53,182 bases of DNA from Welwitschia mirabilis. Taxonomy: Eukaryota > Gnetophyta > Gnetopsida > Welwitschiales. Positions 45,607 through 53,182 of this stretch are shown here, piece by piece; positions within the stretch are counted from its first letter, which is position 1, and every line of letters begins with the position of its first letter. The stretch lies in NCBI GenBank assembly GCA_051453625.1, contig JBOZIK010000001.1, forward strand, positions 146,149,014 to 146,202,195, given 5' to 3'. A model generated the notes under the pieces. The model was not told the DNA's origin and did not search any database. It saw only the letters and a program-made list of their open reading frames with translations. The position numbers and the translations under genes were made by a program.

Positions 45607-45981
45607 CCCCTTTCCTCCTTCAATTCCAACTATCTTTATACTTGATATGCTTGTGACGGAAGCTTGAAGGTAGGAGGTCTATCTAATAGTTGTAGAAAGG
45701 GGTTTCCTTAGTGTTAGGCTATGTCTCTTCCATTGAGGATCTGTTATTCTATTGTAAGTGGATGTAATGTTCTTTTGATTAATACAATTACTCTGTTCAT
45801 TCCAATTATGTAAATGTCCCTTATAATTTAAGTTGGTCATAGTTAAGTGACAGATCTATAATTTATTTAGATTATGAGGGCAACCTTTGTTAAGGTTGAC
45901 CTTGGTTAATAGTAGGTTTGTATTGCATTTTCATTTCATTTCATATTGCATTTCATGTTCTACTTGGTAGATCTTATAGTT

Positions 45982-46081
45982 NNNNNNNNNNNNNNNNNNN
46001 NNNNNNNNNNNNNNNNNNNNNNNNNNNNNNNNNNNNNNNNNNNNNNNNNNNNNNNNNNNNNNNNNNNNNNNNNNNNNNNNN
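45982..46081. other. Assembly gap (100 N)
   Basis: Conventional gap; removes the end of LTR 1. Confidence 1.
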
Positions 46082-47464
46082 TATACTTAACATCGTCATA
46101 ATTATTGCCCATTTCAGTGGAACTTTATGAATTTTTATATTATATCATGCATCCTTATTAGGTAATTTTATGATTTCTTCTAAGGGACTTTGCTAGGGAT
46201 GAATTTTGGGTAGGTAAGCAAATCTTCTTCATGTTTCTAGTTGTCCATTTCCATTATATCTTCTCTTAGTTGTTTCTTTGGAATTTTTCAGATCCATAAC
46301 AGTATATTTTTTTATATTATAATTAGGACCTAATCATTTGATAGCTCTCTCATTGTCTTTTTATTTTTTCTCATACATTTTCTTTAGAAGAGATGTTTTT
46401 TTCTTTTCTGTACTATCAATTGATGCATTTCTTTCACCTTGATTGATGTGATTTTTCTTGTTTTATGCTAATGTTTTTGCTATGTGGTTTTGTTGTTTTG
46501 CATTCATCCACTTATAGATTTTGAACACTCATGGATTCTAGAACANNNNNNNNNNAGATTGGAGGAATACTTATGATCATTTCTTTCTGTATTTAATGCA
46601 TGGCTATGATCTCATCAATTTCTTTCTACATGATTCTATTTTTCAAAATAAATTCTTCATATTTTTCTTTGTTCTATTTTCTATCGCTTTTCCAATACTT
46701 ACTTGCTATTATATGTTTTTAGAATTTTTTCTAATCGGTCCAAAAAAATTATTTTAAAAATTGTTGTCTCATGTCTGTCATCCCCATAATAGAGGGGACG
46801 ACAGTCATCCTTTTTTTTTTGTGTAATTTGGGACATCTTATTTTTCTTATGGGAAGGAAAAAGAGAGCTCTCTAAGCTTTCTCCTAAGATTTTAAGCAAA
46901 TTTATCATTTTTCAATTTTAAAGGATTATTTCGAGCTTTGATGATCCACATTTATGATGAGTTGTTTGATATGATTTTATGTTATTCAAATACATTTCAT
47001 GGAATTTATTTAACAGGGGTAGGTAGCTCACTCACTAATTTTTTAGCAAGCTATGTTTCAGATCATTTAAAGAAAAAAAGAATGTCATGATTACTCTTAT
47101 ACTTTACCCTTGTAAAAAACATTAATAAGCTTTTCATGCATTATTCTTTGAGATTATTATTACTTAAGTTTCAGCATTACCTTCTCAATTTATGCATACA
47201 TATTATCATTTTTCTAAATTATAACTATTACATTCTATGATTTATTTATGTGTATGAAATTTATTTAGACTATTATGATAAGTTTAAGTATGAGGCTTAT
47301 AACTATAGTTGTAATTGTATTAATGAATTATTGTCATCTATTCCTGCATGATAAATAGAATTCAAATTCCATTTCTTTAGTTAATGATTATCTTATTTAA
47401 ATTGGCTTGTAATCTAGTTGATTGCCTACTTTGTTAGGGACTGATAAGACTAAGTAAGAATCTA
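46082..47464 (+). mobile_element. Internal region between tandem copia LTRs 1 and 2
   Basis: Decayed internal sequence with no complete ORF. At 46776-46803 it carries another copy of the hairpin (TGTCATCCCC ... GGGGACGACA). From 47256 it repeats the internal 3' end seen at 44690. A full copia internal region is about 4 kb, so this one is deleted, or sequence is missing at the two gaps. Confidence 0.6.
46546..46555. other. Assembly gap (10 N)
   Basis: Short run of N. Confidence 1.
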
Positions 47465-48787
47465 TGTTGCAATGAAAATTTGTAGGAATTTGATGATGTA
47501 TTTGGAGTACTTTTGCAGGACATCTATATAGGTTTAGATGCAATTCTGCTAATTAGGGAGAGACGATAAGATAATCATGAAAACACATAAATCTTGACAT
47601 ATTTGGAGGTATTTCAGGCATGTTCAGATATTCAACATATTGAAGGAAGACTAATGGCGAAGAAAGATAATTTACTCTACTTGAGGAGCTTAGGAGATGT
47701 GTCGTCCCCTCTTTTATCCACATGACCAAGGGGATGATAACACTACTACCCATCATAACATGGTGACACATGACAGCACATGCAGCACATGGAGTATACA
47801 GAGGTATCATACCCTATATCATCTAGACAATAGGCAGGATGACAAGCAAATAATCCATGGGGTTGATAACAGCACATGGGTCACATAAAGGTAGGTGACA
47901 CATGGCGTCATCCTCATGACAGTCAGGACAATAATTAATTTGACATGTTCTAAAATAAATATTATTATAAATGGGATTAAGTGACCCATTTGGGTTGCTA
48001 GGATTTTCTTCACCAATGTCTAGGATTATGGTTCTAGAACTTTCATTGTAAAACTATAAATACCCTACCCTCCTTTACTTCTAAACCATCCTTTGTTGTT
48101 GAGATGCTTATGATAGAAGCTTGAAGGCCACGAGATCCATCCAGTAGCTACGAAAAGAATTTTCCTTGGTGTTAGGTTGAGTCTCTTCCATTGAGGTGCT
48201 TTTATTCTATTGTAAGTGAATGTAAAGTTCTTTGAATCAATACAAATATTCTTTTCATTCCAATTCTGTGAATGCCCCTTATGGTTTAAGTTGGTCATAG
48301 TTAAGTGAGAGTTCTATAATTTATTTAGTTCATGAGGGCAACCTTTGTTAAGGTTGACCTTGATTAATTTAGGTTTGCATTTCAAGTCCATATTATATAT
48401 TACATATTCTACTTGGTAGATCTCATAGTTTAGATTGGTTAATAACTAGTTGAATAAAAAAAGATAGTCTTTATGACAGAAAGGCTAGAAGCTAGTCTTT
48501 GTGACAGAAGGATTAGAAACCAAGAGAATTCATTTCATTTCCATTCATTGAATTTTATCTTCATTCACTTGCATTGCATTTACTTCATTACTTACTTTCA
48601 GTTAGTAAAGATAAAAGACTAAAAGCTACCTTTGGAACTCAATTCTTTAACTTTAAGCCTAGTGCCTTTGTTGGGATTACGACATTCATGTGAGCTCCCA
48701 TCCATACTAGTATGTGTTTTCTACAAGTTATATGATTTACATGTTTACCTAAAGGACTTCAAGATTGCATAAATTCGCACTGCAACA
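47465..48787 (+). repeat. Copia-family LTR 2 (complete)
   Basis: Begins TGTTGCAATG at 47465 and ends CACTGCAACA at 48787, giving a perfect 7-base inverted terminus (TGTTGCA / TGCAACA). Length is 1,323 bases. It has a U3 hairpin at 47700-47739 and a TATA box at 48055. The flanking five bases differ (ATCTA and GATAG), so it is not a simple solo LTR. It is preceded by internal 3'-end sequence and followed by a gag, and so acts as a shared LTR between two tandem internal regions. Confidence 0.85.
48055..48062 (+). promoter_or_regulatory. TATA box of copia-family LTR 2
   Basis: AAACTATAAATACCC, conserved with LTR 1. Confidence 0.65.
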
Positions 48788-49190
48788 GATAGTAATAAGA
48801 AAACATTATTATAATAAAATTCAAGATTGAGACTTACCTTTAAATTCTGATTATATTAGCTAAACACTACTGCAAAGTCTTAATGGAGTGTAATATATAA
48901 TAAAGAGAAAACATACTTATTTTTTCAAATGATCATATGTGCCTTTATTAGTTTTGCCTTTATTAGTAATTTCATGTTAATTAAAGTTAAATTTTACTTA
49001 TATCATATTTCATTATGTCTACTTATATTCCTCTTACTCTAGATGTGATGAAACATTATTTAAATAAGTAAAAGAGTTCATTAGGTATTCTAATCACCCC
49101 TTCTCTCTAGGATAACTAGTCTTAACAATTGTTATTAAATCAAGTTGTTAAAATTATTACTTATTTGAGTGTGTTTTTAGATAATATAAT
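48788..49190 (+). other. Leader between LTR 2 and gag
   Basis: Follows the LTR end directly. The expected primer-binding site is not recognisable (GATAGTAATAAG...). No coding signal. Confidence 0.45.
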
Positions 49191-49204
49191 AAGTAGAAAA
49201 CTCG

Positions 49205-50097
49205 GAAGAACAATCAATCAACTACCCTTCTTACATTAGTGGTAATAATTATGAGTTTTATATATCAAGAATGTACATTTCATTGAAGCAATAATATTTG
49301 ATTATTGGATAATAACTAAAAAAGGATTTAACTCCTATAAGGAGCTAAAAATAATTAATGGCATGGAAGTGATGGTGGTAAAAGAAAGAAGCAAATGACA
49401 GAATGAAGACAAGGATGGGTTGAATTCAAAGAACTATAAGAAGCTAAGAAACTCTAGTATTACTAGAGAAACTTGGAATTACTAGTAGGTAACATCTAAA
49501 GGTACCAATCAAATTGGGAATACTAAAGAGTATATGCTCATGAATTAATTTACTCAAATCATAAGGCAAGATGATGAGACATTTATTAAATTCAACAGTA
49601 AAATTATGAATATCATGAATGACTTATGAATATTTGCTAAATTTGTCTAATCTATTTGAATTACTAAAAAAAATTTAAAGAAAAAAAATCTTGAGAACTA
49701 TCCCTAAAGCATGCACAAATACAATCTTTACAAAAATCAACTTATAGAAATTCATAAGTGATACTCTCACATTTAAGTAAGAATAGCTGTAAAAAGCTAA
49801 TAAAGGCAAAGGTATCAAACTTACTATAGATCAAATTTCACTTTTTAAGTCTAAGGATGATATCTGTAGTTTATCTTCTTTAGATTTTGATTTAATTTTA
49901 GATGATAAAATTTCCTTATTCATTAGGAAATTTAAGAGAATACCTTTAGGTAAGAAGAAAAGAGATAAAAACAAATATAGCATAAAGGACTATGATGAAA
50001 CATCATTAGAATTCAAACATAAATTAAAGAAAAAAGGAATTTAGTGTTATGCTTATAAAGATGTTAAATAGGCTATTAGTAAATTCACAAAGAAGAA
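49205..50097 (+). pseudogene. Ty1/copia gag remnant, cut by an inverted LTR
   Basis: The start (about 49217-49380) reads YPSYISGNNYEFYISRMYIS and, in a shifted frame, DYWIITKKGFNSYKE, as in the copia Gag N-terminus (P.f.G.NY..W..RM...L; vW.i...G). At about 49560-49760 it has QDDETFIKFNSKIMNIMNDL, then KNLENYP, equivalent to the UBN2-type Gag core. At about 49830-50050, in another frame, it has LFIRKFKRIPLGKKKRDKNK and KKKGI, then the first Cys of the expected zinc knuckle. It breaks off at 50097 where an inverted LTR begins. It lies on the same strand as LTR 2 and about 430 bases beyond it, so LTR 2 was its 5' LTR. Confidence 0.7.
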
Positions 50098-51305
50098 TGT
50101 TGTGGGGCATATTTACACAATCATTTTTGTCCTTGGTTAAATTTGCCAATCACAAATATTTGCACAAAGATAACATACTAATACAAATGGAAGTAGACTT
50201 AAATGTCATACTCCATTGAAGACATTAGGTAAGAAGAAAGAGAACTGGTTTTTGTAAAGTATTTTTAGGTTTTTCTTTTAGGTTTAACAAAAATGAAAAG
50301 TGAAATGCAAGAAAAATAAACACACTATGCAAATGCAAATGCAATATACTCTAAATGCAATATTTATCTGACTACCAAATCTCTATCACCAAGATCAGTC
50401 TTGTCTAATCTAGATCAATTAAGGAAACTATCATTAACCTTATCCAAACTAAGATATCAAGTATGTCAAATAGAATATAAAAACATGCAATGATTTAATC
50501 TATGAAATGTAAAATGCAATGTAATGCAAGATCCTAAACTAACGTTTTCAACCTTCACAAAGGTTATCCTTAATGATCGAAATCAATTATGAAACTATCA
50601 TGAAATCATAACCAATATAAATCATAAGGGAGATGCACACTAATATTAAAATTAAAAGAATATTTCCATTAGAAGTTAAACCAACATTCTATTACAAAGC
50701 AACAATACCTTAATGAAGGAGACATAGCCCAACACCAAGGAAGACTTCTCTTTACAACTAATGGATAGATCTTCAATCTTTCAATCTCCTATCATGAGAA
50801 TTTATGATGCAAAGAAGATGATCAGAGTTAAGGGTGAAGGTGGTATTTATTTACAATTACAGACTTAAAAATAGCAAATCTAACAGACACAATTGGAACC
50901 TTAATGGTTCATAGAAGGTGCATGAGATATTGCACAAGTTTGATGAAGTTTGGTACATTAGACAAAAATAGTGATTATCCTGTATGTAATATAGATGATG
51001 ATGGAGATAATGTCATATCAACAAAGGTCCAAATTAGCATGTATCTTAGTTTAGTTAATGTCTTAATTATCTTACAAGTGTTATCATCCTATACTGTCAT
51101 CCAGATGATAAAGATGTAAATTAAGTTCAAAAATCTTAGCATGCAGGATGAAATCTTAAAATCAAATAAATTGAAATGTTTTACATTGATAGATGTTGTA
51201 ATCATGATATCATTTGGTACATTGTTTGAATGATTATGAGGATGATAGATCTTTAAAAATTATACTATAAAATCAAATTCTTGTAACTATACTCATTAGA
51301 AAACA
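50098..51305 (-). repeat. Copia-family LTR 3, inverted
   Basis: The reverse complement aligns with LTRs 1 and 2. Plus-strand TGTTGTGGGGCATATTTACA corresponds to the complement of the LTR 2 end (TGTTGCAGTGCGAATTTATG). The complement of CTTCACAAAGGTTATCC matches the AACCTTTGTTAAGGTT word, and CCCAACACCAAGGAAGAC matches the GTGTTAGGCT region. The high end is placed at GAAAACA (51305). Similarity is lower than between LTRs 1 and 2. Beyond it the purine tract (complement of AGCCCCCTATTT at about 51335) shows that this is the 3' LTR of a minus-strand element reaching to higher coordinates. Confidence 0.7.
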
Positions 51306-51954
51306 AGATCAAGATACTTACAAGTGAGTTAGCCCCCTATTTAAAACATTTAGCACATTAAAAAAAAGAGATTGAATGTAATAACAAAAGAATCATCATA
51401 ATATCTAAGCATAATAAATTTGAAAAATTATGTGCATGTATAATCAAAAAGAGTGACAACTCAAAAATGATATTCATAATCAAACATTAAGTTTTCAAGC
51501 ACAATCTAATATATAAAAAATAATCAATGATAACTTATTCCCCTCATTCATTGTCTCATGAATTTTTTATATCATTCCTGTAAGGAAAACAAATTGCAAG
51601 TATTCTGTTGTTAAGTACATAATATAGTAAACAATATCCATAATGCATCTCATGCAAACAATAGGTGATAAAAATCAGACAAGTACATTACAGATATTAA
51701 AATGTAAAAATGATTGTCAATAATTTAAAACTTTTACTAAAAATATTTCATAACATATTTCATTCCCTTCCCTCTCTCAAAAAATAAGTAAATCAGTGCA
51801 TATCGTATTACACTAAGGTAAGATGAAAAAGATTAATATGCAAGTTTAAGTATAACTAAGCCAAACAGGTAGCTGGGAATAGTATTATATGCATGAAAAG
51901 AAGGACCAGATTTAGTTTGGAAAAGATGAAACATGGAAATGATGATTATTTAGA

Positions 51955-51968
51955 NNNNNNNNNNNNNN
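51955..51968. other. Assembly gap (14 N)
   Basis: Short run of N. Confidence 1.
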
Positions 51969-52798
51969 CATTTACCTGATCATCTAGATGGCCAGGAGGA
52001 CAATATGGGTTTTTAAAACATTAGTAAGAAGTAAATGATTAGCAGAATGAATTAAGTTCAAATAATATCATGAAGGTTTAAGAAAAGTATTAGAGAGTTC
52101 AACAGATGGAAAATAACTAAGTATTGTGATAAATAAGACATGATAAAGGAGGTGAGTGCACTAATCTAAGGAAGATTATAAAATATGCCATGAACTCACA
52201 ATTATTAGATGCATCAAAATGCAAAAAAAATAAAATAAGAAAAAAGTAAAGAAACCTAAACTTAAAAAGATTCAAAAGAATAGACAAAAAAATTAGCATA
52301 AAAAATGAAGGAAATTTATTTGCCAAAAAAAATCAACTTCTATAAAGAAAAGATACAAATGAAAATAATAATCAATAAGAAAATTACTAAATAATTAACT
52401 TTTAAACATTTATGATGAAAAAGTATGGAAATGATTTAAAGTGCCAAATAAAATAACTAATGAGAACAAAATAGAAATGGATAATTTAAAAACATGAAGA
52501 AGATTGTGTACCTAACTTAAATTCAAACCTACCAAATCCTCATCAAAGAAATCATAAAATCACCTAATTAATAATGCATGACATAATGTAAAAACTCCAT
52601 AAAGTACCACTCGAATAGACAGTGATCATGATGATGCTAAGTAACTAATGTTTTCAAATAATGAATGATAAGATCAAAAGTTGCTCTAAAATGGACTCAA
52701 CTACTAACACCCCAAAACACACTAGAATCCTTAAAAGTAAAATGATCATGCAAGAATACTATAAGCTTAATGAGTCTAGGAAAAAAGCCATGCTTGTA

Positions 52799-52807
52799 AT
52801 GATACCA
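52799..52807 (-). other. Primer-binding-site-like sequence
   Basis: The minus strand reads TTGGTATCATTACAAGC. The first part matches the tRNA-iMet-primed site TGGTATCAGAGC for eight bases. It lies nine bases below TGATCCCATAG, a possible LTR end. Confidence 0.4.
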
Positions 52808-52816
52808 AAACACCAC

Positions 52817-53182
52817 TGATCCCATAGCCTTAAAGTATTTTATTATTAATCCATGATGAGGGAAGTGCAACCATAGTCAGAGGAGTAGAAACCTGTGAAG
52901 CATGGCCTATTAAGCCCCTAGTGGAGTTTCCCTAGATTTCAACACTATCAAAGGTTCCTCTCAGAAAAATTTACCCTAGTGCAATAGGACATCATGGTGA
53001 TCATATATTTAGCACAAAAGCAATAGATCATGGTTATTATTTCTCCTTCACTCTCTTTTCCTCCTTTTTTTTTTTAAAATACTACTTTAAGATAAATCCC
53101 ACATGACCACACAATTGCAAAGATGAAGGTGAATAAGTGAGATGAAAGACAAGAAAAGAATAGTCCTAAACAAATAAAGACT
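52817..53182 (-). repeat. LTR-like sequence at the window edge
   Basis: Starts TGATCCCATAGCC after the primer-site-like sequence and runs off the window. Its part at about 52922-53075 shares an ordered set of words with 13801-13990 (GGAGTT, CAAAGG.(T/C)CCTCT, TTTACCCTAGTG, a C/T tract, poly-T). Orientation is inferred from the primer-site position only. Confidence 0.45.

Larger units (their letters stand above)
44902..45981 (+). repeat. Copia-family LTR 1 (truncated by a gap)
   Basis: Starts TGTTACGATGCTAATTTATA at 44902, directly after the polypurine tract. It matches LTR 2 over its visible 1,080 bases, including the U3 hairpin, the TATA box region and the AGGGCAACCTTTGTTAAGGT word. Its 3' end is lost in the 100-N gap. 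Confidence 0.8.
51306..52816 (-). mobile_element. Decayed internal region attached to the inverted LTR 3
   Basis: The first ~250 bases, read on the minus strand, resemble the internal 3' end at 47000-47460 (TTTTTCAAATTTATTATG-like and TAGGGGGCT words). Past that there is only AT-rich sequence with no recognised pol motif. Contains a 14-N gap. Confidence 0.4.

Noticed and set aside
1-53182. tRNA, rRNA or other RNA genes
   Set aside because: I looked for tRNA-like boxes and rRNA words on both strands and saw none; a covariance-model scan would be needed to exclude small RNAs.
1-53182. An undescribed multi-gene system
   Set aside because: Only one host gene is supported; all other coding signals are retroelement remains. 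The accessory ORF at 7.9-10.66 kb is the nearest candidate for something new.

Overview
This is a nuclear plant window: six introns with plant-type GT...AG junctions in one gene, Athila-like Ty3/gypsy and Ty1/copia retroelements, plant LINE coding sequence, and AT-rich, CpG-poor spacers. The many old, heavily decayed, never-removed retroelements would fit a large-genome seed plant, perhaps a gymnosperm, but the sequence alone does not fix the lineage. There are 11 runs of N, and identical sequence flanks at least one of them.

Layout. 1-4.8 kb: AT-rich spacer with a TTGAC-rich array, a tandem duplication and an (AC)n tract around a gap. 4.8-20.3 kb: a large minus-strand Athila-like Ty3/gypsy element. 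Its 3' LTR is at 4.78-7.87 kb, an accessory coiled-coil ORF at 7.9-10.65 kb, a degenerate repeat field at 11.0-12.3 kb, and gag-protease-RT-RNase H-integrase remains at 18.7-14.2 kb. Part of its 5' LTR lies at 18.9-20.3 kb. 22.6-28.8 kb: a plus-strand, apparently non-autonomous LTR element with a short target-site repeat. 30.1-34.7 kb: a nearly full-length but broken minus-strand LINE.

35.6-39.24 kb: the only convincing host gene, a two-domain fluoride exporter (FEX/CrcB family) on the plus strand. It has a non-coding first exon, a 1,028-nt leader intron and six coding exons, about 430 residues in all. The area around it is visibly richer in G+C and CpG than the surrounding repeats.

39.2-53.2 kb: repeat-rich sequence again. 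It holds two tandem duplications, a second minus-strand LINE fragment (41.5-42.85 kb), and a Ty1/copia cluster. In that cluster two plus-strand LTRs of one family lie in tandem, the second is followed by a gag remnant, and that gag is cut by an inverted LTR of the same family. The window ends in an LTR-like piece that resembles sequence at 13.8 kb.

The genes do not form a system: this is one housekeeping-type ion exporter in a field of decayed retroelements. The most notable features are the accessory ORF of the Athila-like element with its Gln-to-stop decay, the ~44-bp satellite inside its LTRs, the GTCGTCCCC hairpins of the copia LTRs, and the three 87-nt introns of the FEX gene, one of which is open in frame.
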